DNA of 64,000 bases from Streptomyces pristinaespiralis (GTDB taxonomy: Bacteria; Actinomycetota; Actinomycetes; Streptomycetales; Streptomycetaceae), in assembly GCF_001278075.1 (NCBI RefSeq), contig NZ_CP011340.1, forward strand, positions 4,464,001 through 4,528,000. Reading direction: 5' to 3'. The position numbers and the translations under genes were made by a program. Each line of letters starts with the position of its first letter. Position 1 is the first letter of the stretch. This document shows positions 26,072 through 35,165 of the stretch, piece by piece. The notes under the pieces were generated by a model that had not been told where the DNA came from, did no database searches, and saw only the letters and a program-made list of their open reading frames with translations.

Positions 26072-26263
26072 TTAATCGGTGGCGCCGGCGTGCCCGGCCC
26101 GGCAGAGTTGTGGAGCCGGGACAGCACATGTGTGCGACCGGCGCCACCGACCGGGAGAGGAGCGCGGCGATGACCGAGGGTTCGAGCCCGAGTCCGTCGT
26201 GCTCCCGTCGAGGCGGCACCCGGCAGGCGGCGGAGTAGTCATCACACTCCGCACGGCCGCCGG

Positions 26264-26286
26264 GCGGCCGCCCAGGGGGCGGCCGC
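26264..26286. terminator. hairpin between convergent genes
   Basis: GCGGCCGCCC (26264-26273) pairs with GGGCGGCCGC (26277-26286) around a 3-nt loop. It lies between the plus-strand coiled-coil gene and the minus-strand HAD gene and probably ends transcription both ways. The 255-bp gap around it contains no gene that I can support. Confidence 0.7.
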
Positions 26287-26326
26287 TTCGAGCGCGCATC
26301 CGCGCGGGCCGCCCCCCTCCCGGCCT

Positions 26327-27139
26327 TCAGCCGGCGAGCAGGTGTTCCAGCACCACCGCGATGCCGTCGTTGTCGTTCGACGCGGTGATCTCGTGGGCCA
26401 CGGCCTTCAGTTCGTCGTGCGCGTTCGCCATCGCCACACCGTGCGCCGCCCAGCCGAACATCGGGATGTCGTTCGGCATGTCACCGAACGCGATGGTGTC
26501 CGCCGCCCGCAGTCCCAGCCGCCGGGCGGCCAGTGACAGGCCGGTGGCCTTGCTCAGCCCCAGCGGAAGGATCTCCACGACCCCCGCGCCGGCCATGACC
26601 ACGTCCACCAGGTTCCCGACCGTCGCCCTGGCCGCCTTCGCCAGTTCGTCGTCGCCGAGCGTCGGGTGCTGTATGTAGACCTTGTTCAGCGGTGCTGCCC
26701 ACAGGTCGGCGGGGTCGTGCATGGGCACGTACGGCAGCGGGCCTTCCAGCACCCGGTAGCCGGAGCCGACCAGCACGTCGCCCTCGAGTCCGTCGCGGCT
26801 CGCGGCGAGCAGCAGCGGCCCGACCTCGGCCTCGATCTTGGACAGGGCGAGCCCGGCGAGCTGCCGGTCGAGCGTCACGGAGGTCAGCAGCCGGTGCTCG
26901 CCGGCGTGGTAGACCTGCGCCCCCTGCCCGCAGACGGCCAGACCGTCGTATCCGAGGTCGTCGAGGATGTGCCGGGTCCACGGCACGGCCCGACCGGTGA
27001 CGATGATGTGCGCGGCGCCCGCCTCCGTGACCGCGGCGAGCGCGTCGCGCGTGCGCTGCGAGACCGTGTCGTCGTCGCGTAGCAGCGTTCCGTCGAGATC
27101 GGTGGCGACGAGCTTGTACGGGAAGGGGGCAGGGCTCAC
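26327..27139 (-). CDS. HAD-superfamily phosphatase, Cof/IIB type, coupled to serS
   Basis: Cytosolic Mg-dependent phosphatase of 270 residues: [12 protein letters not shown] (motif I), IVTGRA (motif II) and [12 protein letters not shown] (motif IV), with the IIB cap between. The GTG at 27139 overlaps the serS stop as GTGA, so translation is coupled to serS; longer frames upstream are only the antiparallel reading of serS. A paralogue lies at 15819-16685. The link to seryl-tRNA synthetase is conserved by position in Streptomyces as I recall, but no functional connection is established. Confidence 0.92.
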   Translation of the reverse strand: MSPAPFPYKLVATDLDGTLLRDDDTVSQRTRDALAAVTEAGAAHIIVTGRAVPWTRHILDDLGYDGLAVCGQGAQVYHAGEHRLLTSVTLDRQLAGLALSKIEAEVGPLLLAASRDGLEGDVLVGSGYRVLEGPLPYVPMHDPADLWAAPLNKVYIQHPTLGDDELAKAARATVGNLVDVVMAGAGVVEILPLGLSKATGLSLAARRLGLRAADTIAFGDMPNDIPMFGWAAHGVAMANAHDELKAVAHEITASNDNDGIAVVLEHLLAG

Positions 27140-28413
27140 TTGGAGATCGGCTCCAGCAGTTCGCGGCCGCCCAGATACGGGCGCAGCACCTCGGGAACCC
27201 GCACGGAACCGTCGGCCAGCTGGTGGTTCTCGAGGATCGCCACGATGGTGCGCGGCACGGCGCACAGCGTCCCGTTCAGCGTCGCCAGCGGCTGCACCTT
27301 CTTGCCCTCGCGCATCCGCACGGACAGGCGGCGCGCCTGGAAGCCGTCGCAGTTCGAGGCGGAGGTCAGCTCGCGGTACTTGCCCTGCGTCGGGATCCAC
27401 GCCTCGCAGTCGAACTTGCGCGACGCGGACGAGCCCAGGTCACCGGTCGCCACGTCGATCACCTGGAACGGCAGCTCCAGGGCGGTCAGCCACTGCTTCT
27501 CCCAGTCCAGCAGCCGCTTGTGCTCGGCCTCTGCGTCCTCCGGCGCGACGTACGAGAACATCTCGACCTTGTCGAACTGGTGGACACGGAAGATGCCGCG
27601 GGTGTCCTTGCCGTAGGTGCCGGCCTCCCGGCGGAAGCAGGGCGAGAAGCCCGCGTACCGCAGCGGCAGCTTGTCGGCGTCGATGATCTCGTCCATGTGG
27701 TACGCGGCGAGCGGTACTTCGGAGGTGCCGACCAGGTAGTAGTCGTCCTTCTCCAGGTGGTACACGTTCTCCGCGGCCTGGCCGAGGAAACCGGTGCCCT
27801 CCATGGCGCGCGGGCGGACCAGCGCGGGCGTGAGCATCGGGATGAAGCCGGCCTCGGTGGCCTGCGCGATCGCCGCGTTGACGAGGGCGAGCTCGAGAAG
27901 CGCGCCGACACCGGTGAGGTAGTAGAAGCGCGAGCCGGACACCTTGGCGCCGCGCTCGACGTCGATGGCGCCGAGCGCCTCGCCGAGCTCCAGGTGGTCC
28001 TTGGGGGTGAATCCCTCCGCGCCGAAGTCGCGGATCGTGCCGTGCGTCTCGAGGACGACGAAGTCCTCCTCGCCGCCGACCGGGACGTCCTCGTGGACGA
28101 GGTTGCCGACCTGGAGCAGCAGGCGGCGGGTCTCTTCCTCCGCGTCGTTCTGCTCGGCCTCCGCGGCCTTGACGTCGCTCTTGAGCTGCTCGGCCTTCTT
28201 GAGCAGCTCCGCGCGCTCGTCCGGGGTGGCCTTGGGGATCAGCTTGCCGAGCGACTTCTGCTCGGAGCGCAGCTCGTCGAAGCGGAGGCCCGAGGACCTT
28301 CGGCGCTCGTCTGCGGAGAGCAGGGCGTCGACGAGGCCGACGTCCTCTCCACGGGCGCGCTGGGAGGCGCGGACACGGTCAGGGTCCTCACGGAGCAGGC
28401 GAAGGTCAATCAC
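27136..28413 (-). CDS. serS: seryl-tRNA synthetase
   Basis: Class II aminoacyl-tRNA synthetase charging tRNA-Ser, cytosolic, 425 residues. The N-terminal long antiparallel coiled coil (about 25-105) grips the tRNA-Ser variable arm. Motif 2 is seen in [18 protein letters not shown] and motif 3 in [18 protein letters not shown]; the TSEVPL serine-binding loop is present. The GTG start is preceded by TAGCCT about 9 bases upstream, suggesting a leaderless transcript. A HAD phosphatase overlaps its stop. Both tRNA-Ser genes of the window are substrates. Confidence 0.98.
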   Translation of the reverse strand: MIDLRLLREDPDRVRASQRARGEDVGLVDALLSADERRRSSGLRFDELRSEQKSLGKLIPKATPDERAELLKKAEQLKSDVKAAEAEQNDAEEETRRLLLQVGNLVHEDVPVGGEEDFVVLETHGTIRDFGAEGFTPKDHLELGEALGAIDVERGAKVSGSRFYYLTGVGALLELALVNAAIAQATEAGFIPMLTPALVRPRAMEGTGFLGQAAENVYHLEKDDYYLVGTSEVPLAAYHMDEIIDADKLPLRYAGFSPCFRREAGTYGKDTRGIFRVHQFDKVEMFSYVAPEDAEAEHKRLLDWEKQWLTALELPFQVIDVATGDLGSSASRKFDCEAWIPTQGKYRELTSASNCDGFQARRLSVRMREGKKVQPLATLNGTLCAVPRTIVAILENHQLADGSVRVPEVLRPYLGGRELLEPISK

Positions 28414-28967
28414 CCCACCAGGCTACCGGTGTCGACTCGCCCCACCCCACCCGATATCCGAGCGCGTGTCGCTTTGCCCGGATTGTTGGGATAGCTGCCG
28501 GATTTATAAAGGTGCGGCGAAATCGAATCCGGCAGCGTCAAACAATCGAGGCCCTTTCGTCGAAAGGGTGCACGGTGGCGGTTCCGTGTCGGCCTCACCC
28601 TCCCCGGCGGCCGTGCCCGAAGGGGCTTGTCCACAGGGATGCGCCGCCTCGTAAAGTTAGTGTGCATGATCTGTGGATTACGGAAGTGATCATTCCGGTG
28701 GTCGTCTGCTGGGTCGAGAATTCTCATCTCAAACCGGCCTCACACACTCATTCGGGTGGGAATTCCTCGCCCCAAAGAGTTGATCAATGGAATTTGGGTG
28801 ACAGGGGCGACCTGTCGCTCTGTGGACGGAAGTGGGCGGGTCGGCCGATTTGTCGACCCTGTGGCGTTCTGTTGTCGACTTGTCCCCAGGTCGAGAACCG
28901 TGCCTGTGGACAAGTTCTGTGGACAACGAAAATCCGCAGGCGGGAACAGCCCCCGGGGCGGCTCGCC
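28414..28967. promoter_or_regulatory. 554-bp serS-pheA gap with a DnaA-box cluster
   Basis: Exact Streptomyces DnaA boxes TTGTCCACA occur at 28627-28635 (plus), 28905-28913 (minus) and 28918-28926 (minus). Near matches are at 28672-28680 (TAATCCACA, minus), 28821-28829 (CCGTCCACA, minus) and 28880-28888 (TTGTCCCCA, plus). The DNA is distinctly less GC-rich than its surroundings (28660-28800). I find no coding potential: the long frame crossing the region has codon usage unlike its neighbours. It also holds the serS promoter. Confidence 0.8.
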
Positions 28968-29903
28968 TCAGGCGCGGCCGTCCTGGCAGCGCGCCAGCCA
29001 GTCCGACGCGGCCGTGAACTCCACGTCCGAGGTGCCGGCTCGCAGCGGCCGTACGTCGTCCGCCGTCACACCGGCCCGCGGATAGGAACCGAGGAAGCGC
29101 ACCTTGGGGCAGATGCGCTTCAATCCCATCAGCGCCTCGCCCACGCGCCGGTCCGCGATATGTCCTTCCGCGTCCACCGCGAAGCAGTAATTACCGATGC
29201 CGGCGCCCGTCGGCCGGGACTGGATCAGCATCAGGTTCACCCCGCGTACCGCGAACTCCTGGAGCAGTTCCAGCAGGGCACCGGGGTGGTCGTCGCCGAG
29301 CCAGATGACGACGGACGTCTTGTCGGCGCCGGTCGGCGCCGAGGGCCTCGCGGGCCGCCCCACCAGGACGAAGCGCGTCTCCGCGTTCTCCGCGTCGTGG
29401 ATCTCGCTGACCAGGGGCACCAGCCCGTACGTGGCGGCCGCGAACTCCCCGGCGAAGGCGGCGTCGTAGCGGCCTTCCTGCACCAGCCGGGCGCCGTCCG
29501 CGTTCGAGGCGGCCGACTCCCACAGGGCGTCCGGCAGGTTGTTGCGCAGCCAGTTCCGCACCTGCGGCTGCGCGACCGGGTGGCCGGTCACCGTCTTCAC
29601 CTCGGAGAGCTGCGTCCCCGGCCGCACCAGCAGCGCGAACGCGATGGGCAGCAGCACCTCGCGGTAGATCATCAACGGCTCGCCCGAGGCCAGTTCGTCG
29701 AGCGTGGCGGTGACGCCGCCCTCCACGGAGTTCTCGATCGGTACGAGAGCGGCCGCCGCCTCCCCGGCCCGTACGGCGTCGAGCGCCGCGGGGACGGAGA
29801 CCATCGGGACGAGTTCCCTGGTCGCGGCTTCCGGGAGAGTACGCAGGGCGGCTTCGGTGAAGGTGCCCTCGGGACCGAGATATGTGAAGCGCGTGGCCGA
29901 CAT
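28968..29903 (-). CDS. pheA: prephenate dehydratase
   Basis: Converts prephenate to phenylpyruvate in phenylalanine synthesis, cytosolic, 311 residues. The catalytic domain covers about residues 4-185, opening with FTYLGPEGTFTEAAL and including the VPIENSVEGGVTATLD motif. The ACT regulatory domain (about 198-280) contains LLELLQEFAVRGVNLMLIQSRP and the Phe-binding region. The ATG is preceded within about 12 bases by TAGGGT, a good -10 box, so the transcript may be leaderless. It lies 32 bases downstream of the DyP peroxidase gene but probably has its own promoter. Confidence 0.96.
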   Translation of the reverse strand: MSATRFTYLGPEGTFTEAALRTLPEAATRELVPMVSVPAALDAVRAGEAAAALVPIENSVEGGVTATLDELASGEPLMIYREVLLPIAFALLVRPGTQLSEVKTVTGHPVAQPQVRNWLRNNLPDALWESAASNADGARLVQEGRYDAAFAGEFAAATYGLVPLVSEIHDAENAETRFVLVGRPARPSAPTGADKTSVVIWLGDDHPGALLELLQEFAVRGVNLMLIQSRPTGAGIGNYCFAVDAEGHIADRRVGEALMGLKRICPKVRFLGSYPRAGVTADDVRPLRAGTSDVEFTAASDWLARCQDGRA

Positions 29904-29935
29904 ACCGTCACCCTAATGGGCCGCGGAACCGCCCA

Positions 29936-31201
29936 TCACGTCTCCAGCAACCGCTGTCCCACGTACTCGCCCTTCTTCGGCGCCGCCGGCACGGCGAACA
30001 GTCCGCTCGCCTCGTGCCGGATGAACGCGGAGAGGGCGTCCCCCCGGTCCAGCTTGCGCTGCACCGGCACGAAGCCGCGCAGCGGGTCGGCCTGCCAGCA
30101 GATGAAGAGCAGCCCGGCGTCGGGGGTTCCGTCCGGGGCGAACCCGTCATGGAAGGAGAAGGGGCGGCGCAGCATCGCGGCCCCGCCGTTCTGCTCCGGT
30201 GCGGAGATACGGGCGTGCGCGTTCTCCGGGACGACCAGCTTTCCGTCGGGCCCGGTCTCGTCGAGGGCGAGCTCCGTCGTCTCCGTGCCGCCGGTCAGCG
30301 GGGCGCCGTCCGACTTCCGTCGTCCGATGACCCGCTCCTGCTGGTGCAGCGGGAGCTTCTCCCAGTCGTCGAGCAGCATCCGGATCCGGCGCACCACGGC
30401 ATAGGACCCGCCGTCCAGCCACGGATGGTCGCTGCCGGACGGGACGAAGAGCCGCTGCTCGAAATCGGGCTCCGACGGCTTGGGGTTTCCGGTGCCGTCG
30501 ACCTGTCCCATCAGATTGCGGGCGGTCATCGGCTGCGCGGTCGCGCCGGGCGAGCGGTTGAAGCCGTTCATCTGCCAGCGGACCCGGGCCGCCGCACCCC
30601 CCGCCTTCTGGATCGCGCGCAGCGCGTGGAAGGCGACGAGAGCGTCGTTCGCCCCGATCTGTACCCAGAGATCGCCGTCGGAACGTCCCGCGTCCAGGTG
30701 GTCGGAGGAGAAGGCGGGCAGCGGGTCGAGACCCGGCGGCCGCTGCGCCACCAGGGACGTGCGGTCGAAGAAGGAGCGGCCGAATCCGAAGGTGACGGTC
30801 AGCGAGGACGGTCCGGCGTCCAGAGCGACACCCGTGTCACCGTCGCCGGCCGGCCTGCCCGCCATCAGATCGGCCGCCAGGGCCGACCAGCGCCGCATCA
30901 GCGCCGCGGCCTCCTTGCGCCCGGCGCCGGGTGCGAGGTCGAAGGCGACCAGGTGACCGTGGGCCTGCTGCGGTTCCGTGATGCCCGCCTGGTGCGGGCG
31001 GTCGTGGAAGGCGATGCCCGTGGACCCGACCGTGGCGAGCGCCGTGGGGCTCTCCTCGGCGACCGCGTACGCCGCGGCGCCGCCCGCCGCGCCCAGCACG
31101 AGACCGGTCGCACCGGCGGCGCCCGCCGTGCCGAGCAGTCGTCGTCTCGAGATGCCGTCGTGGCCCAAGGAGGCGCCGCTCGCAGGATTCAGGGGTGTCA
31201 C
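29936..31201 (-). CDS. Tat-exported Dyp-type haem peroxidase (EfeB-like)
   Basis: Secreted haem peroxidase of 421 residues. A twin-arginine signal (SRRRLLGTAGAAG at about 18-30, then a hydrophobic stretch and AYAVAEE) directs export of the folded protein. The DyP motif GxxDG appears as GQVDGTGN, and the haem His is likely in FHDGF near the C terminus, followed by LLFICWQADP. The GTG start is 6 bases after the CopC-CopD stop, so it belongs to the copper operon. EfeU/EfeO iron-transport partners are absent here. Some Streptomyces DyP/copper pairs are tied to extracellular copper-oxidase-dependent morphogenesis, but that link is inferred. Confidence 0.93.
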   Translation of the reverse strand: MTPLNPASGASLGHDGISRRRLLGTAGAAGATGLVLGAAGGAAAYAVAEESPTALATVGSTGIAFHDRPHQAGITEPQQAHGHLVAFDLAPGAGRKEAAALMRRWSALAADLMAGRPAGDGDTGVALDAGPSSLTVTFGFGRSFFDRTSLVAQRPPGLDPLPAFSSDHLDAGRSDGDLWVQIGANDALVAFHALRAIQKAGGAAARVRWQMNGFNRSPGATAQPMTARNLMGQVDGTGNPKPSEPDFEQRLFVPSGSDHPWLDGGSYAVVRRIRMLLDDWEKLPLHQQERVIGRRKSDGAPLTGGTETTELALDETGPDGKLVVPENAHARISAPEQNGGAAMLRRPFSFHDGFAPDGTPDAGLLFICWQADPLRGFVPVQRKLDRGDALSAFIRHEASGLFAVPAAPKKGEYVGQRLLET

Positions 31202-31207
31202 GGTGGT

Positions 31208-33127
31208 TCAGCCGATCTTGATGTTCTTGTCGATGGTGGTCTGGTCGATGTCCGAGGTCCGCACGGTCACCTTGACCTGCCAGTCGCCCGGCATCGGGAT
31301 CTGGACGGCGCTCGCGGTCCAGTGTCCCGCGGTGATGCGGTCCGGGGTGATGGGCAGCGGGCCGATCTCCTTGGCCTTGAGAGTGAAGGAGATCTTCACC
31401 TCCGGGGCGTCCAGTGCCTTGCCGTCCGGTGACTCGATCCATACGTGCATGTCGTTGGCGCCGGAGAGCGCCGGGTCCAGGGTGAGCCGCACCGTTCCCT
31501 TGCCCTTCGGGCCGCCGGTGTCGAACGGCATCCTGATCTCCGTCGGACCGGCCGGAGCGGCGGGCGCGGCCTGGGCGTTGCCGGCCTTGGCGGTCTCTTC
31601 CGTACGGCCCGGCTCGGTGGAGGTGAGGACGGTCGTCACGGCGAGCAGGACCACCGCGACACCTGTCTCCGCCAGCACGGAGCGGCGCAGCCCCGAACGC
31701 TCGTGGTCCGCATCCCTGTTCCGCTTCCGCTCGGCCGTCGCCACGGCGGCCTTCTGCCGGGCGAGCTGGGCCTCGCGCGCGGGATCGACGGACGTCCCCG
31801 CGTCCTTGTCCTTCTCTTCCGCCTCTTCTGCCTCTTCGGCCCCGGCGACCTCAGTCGCCCCTTCGGCCTCGGCGACCTCGGCGAGCTGCGCCGTCCAGCG
31901 CCGGGAGATCCACGCGACGCCGACCATGACGGCCACGAGGCCCACCTTGAGCAGCAGCAGTTGCCCGTACGTCGTCCCGGTCAGCGCCGACCACGAGCCG
32001 ACCTGGCGCCACGACTGGTACAGCCCGGTCGCGGCCAGCACCACGACGCTGACGAAGGCGACGGTGGAGAACCGCCGGACCGCCCGGCGTTCGACCGCCG
32101 CCGACCGATAGAGAGCGGTGAGCAGGGTGGCGAGGCCACCGAGCCAGACGGCGACGGCGAGCAGGTGCAGCACGTCGACGGGCATCGCGACGGACGGCTG
32201 GATGCCGGTCGAGGCGTGCTCGGACAGGGCCCAGGTCGCGGCGATCCCGGCCGCGACGACCGAGCCCCCGATGGCGAGCCCGAAGGTCAGGTCCTTCTTC
32301 TCGGCCCCGTCCTCGCGTTTGGCGAACGCGCCGAACAGGACGGCCACGAACAGCGCGGCGGCCCCGAGCAGCAGCAGCCGTGAGACGAGAGCCGCCCCGG
32401 TCTTGGACTCGAGGACAGCGGGCAGCGCCCCGAGGTCGAGGACGTCGCCGAGGCTGCCGGAGGTGGTGTAGGGCCCCCGCAGCAGCAGCATGGTGAGGGT
32501 GGACGCCGTCATGGCCACCCAGCCGTGCACGACCAGGCGCTGCACCGGCCGCACCGCCGCACCGCGGTGCCAGCACAGCAGCACGAAGGCCGCGCCGCCC
32601 GCGAGCAGGACGAAACCGGCGTACGCGACGTAGCGCGCGACGCCGTACAGGAAGCCGACGAGCCCGCCGCCGGCCTGCTCGTCCGGCAGCGCGACCGTGG
32701 TGCTGGAAGGGGCGCCGATGGAGAAGGTGAAGGCTCCGGAGACCGGATGGCTGTCGGCGGAGACGGCCTGCCAGGCGACGGTGTACGTGCCGTCAGGCAG
32801 GCCGGAGTGGAGAGCGACACCGTAGGCGACGGTGCCCCCGGTGCCGAGATCGCGGACCTCGGCGGTGTCGGCGCGCTTGCCGCTCGGCTCCAGGACCCGG
32901 ATCGAGTCGTCGCCCATGGCGATCTGCTCGGAGAAGGTCAGGGTGACCTCCTTGGGCGCGGTGGCCACCACCGCCCCGTCCTTCGGGTTGCTCCCGGTCA
33001 GCGCGGCGTGCGCCGCCGCGGGGCTCGCGCCGGCCAGCAGCGCGCCGAGGAGCGTGCCGGCCAGCACGGTCACGGCCAGCAGCACCCGGACCGGGAAGCG
33101 TCCGAAGCGCGGGGCGGTGGCTGTCAT
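31208..33127 (-). CDS. CopC-CopD copper resistance/import fusion with extra C-terminal domain
   Basis: Exported then membrane-embedded copper protein of about 639 residues. A signal peptide (about 1-38) ends at ASPAAAHAAL, giving the mature N-terminal copper His. The CopC beta-sandwich covers about 40-140. The CopD part has eight or more helices (about 155-430). A charged cytosolic segment rich in Glu/Lys (about 430-500) leads to one more helix and a C-terminal extracytoplasmic YtkA-like beta domain (about 540-639). The start may be the first or second ATG. It lies between the PCuAC and DyP genes with gaps of 22 and 6 bases, so copper handling is well supported by context. Confidence 0.92.
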   Translation of the reverse strand: MTATAPRFGRFPVRVLLAVTVLAGTLLGALLAGASPAAAHAALTGSNPKDGAVVATAPKEVTLTFSEQIAMGDDSIRVLEPSGKRADTAEVRDLGTGGTVAYGVALHSGLPDGTYTVAWQAVSADSHPVSGAFTFSIGAPSSTTVALPDEQAGGGLVGFLYGVARYVAYAGFVLLAGGAAFVLLCWHRGAAVRPVQRLVVHGWVAMTASTLTMLLLRGPYTTSGSLGDVLDLGALPAVLESKTGAALVSRLLLLGAAALFVAVLFGAFAKREDGAEKKDLTFGLAIGGSVVAAGIAATWALSEHASTGIQPSVAMPVDVLHLLAVAVWLGGLATLLTALYRSAAVERRAVRRFSTVAFVSVVVLAATGLYQSWRQVGSWSALTGTTYGQLLLLKVGLVAVMVGVAWISRRWTAQLAEVAEAEGATEVAGAEEAEEAEEKDKDAGTSVDPAREAQLARQKAAVATAERKRNRDADHERSGLRRSVLAETGVAVVLLAVTTVLTSTEPGRTEETAKAGNAQAAPAAPAGPTEIRMPFDTGGPKGKGTVRLTLDPALSGANDMHVWIESPDGKALDAPEVKISFTLKAKEIGPLPITPDRITAGHWTASAVQIPMPGDWQVKVTVRTSDIDQTTIDKNIKIG

Positions 33128-33149
33128 CATCTGATCAGTCCCTCGAGGC

Positions 33150-33599
33150 TCAGTGCTTCTGCGGGTTGTGGGTGGTCTCCTTCACGGGGAGCTCGACCTT
33201 GATCGGGTCCGACTTCTCGAAGTGCAGTTCGACGGCGACCTTCTCGCCCTGCTTCGGCTGCTGCTTGAGGGCCATGAACATGATGTGGCTGCCACCACGC
33301 TCGAGGTCGAGCTCGCCGCCGGCGGGGATCTCGAAGGACGTCACCTCCCGCATCTTCTGGTTCTTCGTCTCGTGGATCGTGACGTCGTCGGAGATGGTGC
33401 TGGTGACCGAGGTGAGCTTGTCCGCGCTGCCGCCGCCGTTCTCGACGGTCAGGAACCCGGCGGCCATGTCTCCGACGGGCTGCGGCATGAAGGCGCCGCT
33501 GACCGTCAACTCGGGACCGCTGTCGGACGAGCAGCCGGCGAGCGCCAGACCCGTGCCCAGCGCGACCGCCACGACGGCGGCACGGACGGATCGGGTCAC
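33150..33599 (-). CDS. PCu(A)C-type periplasmic copper chaperone lipoprotein
   Basis: Lipoprotein of 149 residues that delivers Cu(I), usually to cytochrome oxidase. The signal peptide ends in the lipobox LALAGC, so it is anchored outside the membrane. The copper-binding His/Met pattern is visible: Met residues in FMPQPVGDM, His in IHETKNQKM and the GGSHIMFM motif. The GTG start at 33599 overlaps the Sco1 stop (GTGA), so the two are translationally coupled. Confidence 0.93.
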   Translation of the reverse strand: MTRSVRAAVVAVALGTGLALAGCSSDSGPELTVSGAFMPQPVGDMAAGFLTVENGGGSADKLTSVTSTISDDVTIHETKNQKMREVTSFEIPAGGELDLERGGSHIMFMALKQQPKQGEKVAVELHFEKSDPIKVELPVKETTHNPQKH

Positions 33600-34294
33600 G
33601 GCTTCTCGCCCTTGATCAGCTTCGGCAGGTCCGCGGCCCATTCGTCCGCCGTGGTGTCCTCGCCGTACAGGACGTAGCCCTGGTCCGTCTTGGGGGAGAA
33701 GGCGACGACCTGGGCGCCGTGCATGGACGTGACGGTGCCGTTCTTCTCCTTCTTCGGAGCGTCGATGCCGATGCCGATCTGACGCGCGCCCGCCTGGATG
33801 GTCGGGAAGTCGCCGGTCAGCCCGATGAAGGACGGGTCGCCCGCGCTGGGCAGCCACTTGGCGAGCTCGGCCGCGGTGTCCCGCTCGGGGTCGGTGGTGA
33901 CGAAGACGACCTGGAGCTTGTCCTGGTCGGCCTCGGGCAGCTGCTTCCTGGCGATGGACAGGTTGCTCATCGTCAGGGGGCAGACGTCGGGGCAGTGCGT
34001 GTAGCCGAAGTAGATCAGCGTCGGCCGGCCCTTGGTCCGCTCGCGCAGGTCGAACTTCTTGCCGGTGGTGTCGGTCAGCACGAGATCCGGCTTGGTGTAC
34101 GGCTGCGTGAGCACCGTCGCCGCCTTCGTCTTCGCCTCCGCGGAGACCTGACTGACGGGGCTCGCGTCACCGGAGTCGTTCTGGGTGACGGCGAAGCCCG
34201 CCACCACGGCGAAAGCGGCCGTGACGGCGAGCGCCGCGATCAGCGGCGCTCGCCGGCTGCGGCGGGGCTCCCCGTCGCTCTTGGGGTTGTGCAT
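33596..34294 (-). CDS. SCO1/SenC copper-dependent cytochrome oxidase assembly factor
   Basis: Membrane-anchored thioredoxin-fold protein of 232 residues. One N-terminal hydrophobic anchor (about 18-40) precedes a SCO domain with the copper motif CPDVCP in YTHCPDVCPLT and the distal His in SMHGAQVVAF. I chose the ATG at 34294, which has GGAAAGAG 6 bases upstream, over one five codons earlier. Its role is loading the CuA centre of cytochrome c oxidase together with the coupled PCuAC chaperone. Confidence 0.95.
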   Translation of the reverse strand: MHNPKSDGEPRRSRRAPLIAALAVTAAFAVVAGFAVTQNDSGDASPVSQVSAEAKTKAATVLTQPYTKPDLVLTDTTGKKFDLRERTKGRPTLIYFGYTHCPDVCPLTMSNLSIARKQLPEADQDKLQVVFVTTDPERDTAAELAKWLPSAGDPSFIGLTGDFPTIQAGARQIGIGIDAPKKEKNGTVTSMHGAQVVAFSPKTDQGYVLYGEDTTADEWAADLPKLIKGEKP

Positions 34295-34329
34295 GGGTTC
34301 TCTTTCCAAGCGGTTCGGTACGGGGCCGG

Positions 34330-35070
34330 TCAGGCCGAGCGGCGGCGGCCGGCGAGCACGCCGAAGGCCACGCCCGCTGCGCCGACGAGAATGCCGACGA
34401 CACCAAGGATGCGGGCGGTGGAGTCACTGCTGTCGCCGGAGGCGGACGATGTGGCGTCCTTCTCGTCGTGGTCCGACGCCTTGGCGTCGTCCGCGGCGGC
34501 GGCACCGGTCGCGCCCGCGCCGTGGTGGTCGTCGCCGGCGGCCGACAGCTTGAGGACGGGAGCGGGGGCCTCGGGCTCCTCGCCACCCTCCACCGGCTCC
34601 TCGATCCAGCGGACGACCTCCTTGTTGTCGTACGTCTGGATGGCCTTGAACACCAGCTGGTCGGCGTCCTCGGGCAGCGGGCCGAGGGAGAGCGGGAACT
34701 GCTGGAACTGGCCCGGCCCGATCTTGCCGCCGTCGGCGGTCCAGGTGACCTTGGTGACGGCTTCGGTGATCTGCTTGCCGTGCACCTCGAGGGGCTTGTC
34801 CAGCTTGGACTTGTCGACGGTGACCTTCCAGCCCTGCACGGGCTGCGGCATCACGGACGACAGGGGGTGCTCCGCCGGCAGGTTGATCTCGACCTTGACG
34901 GTCGAGGCGTTGTCGCGCTCGTTCGGCACCTTGACGTTGACGACCGCGTAACCGCCCTTGGCGGCCTCACCCTGCGGCTGGACCCCGACGTGCGCGAAGG
35001 CGGCGCCCGAGAACATCAGCACCGAGGTGCCGGCGAGAGCGGACGCGGCGGCGATACGGGAAACGTTCAT
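34330..35070 (-). CDS. YcnI-type copper-binding membrane protein (DUF1775)
   Basis: Exported copper-associated protein of 246 residues. The signal peptide ends in AFAHVGVQPQ, so cleavage exposes the N-terminal His that binds copper in YcnI. The beta domain (about 28-165) contains the conserved Trp in GWKVTVD. A His/Asp-rich flexible segment (DDHHGAGATG and following) and one C-terminal helix (about 220-240, then Arg residues) anchor it outside. The frame runs open far upstream to 35820, but only as the shadow of the neighbouring gene; the ATG at 35070 with GGAG about 11 bases upstream starts the signal peptide. First gene of the copper cluster. Confidence 0.93.
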   Translation of the reverse strand: MNVSRIAAASALAGTSVLMFSGAAFAHVGVQPQGEAAKGGYAVVNVKVPNERDNASTVKVEINLPAEHPLSSVMPQPVQGWKVTVDKSKLDKPLEVHGKQITEAVTKVTWTADGGKIGPGQFQQFPLSLGPLPEDADQLVFKAIQTYDNKEVVRWIEEPVEGGEEPEAPAPVLKLSAAGDDHHGAGATGAAAADDAKASDHDEKDATSSASGDSSDSTARILGVVGILVGAAGVAFGVLAGRRRSA

Positions 35071-35165
35071 GACAGAAAGCTCCACGGTGGAGGAGAAGTG
35101 AGGTGTGCCGACACCGCACAGGTGTGCGCGGGCACCGCGGCACCACTCCCGTCGAGCGGGCCGCG

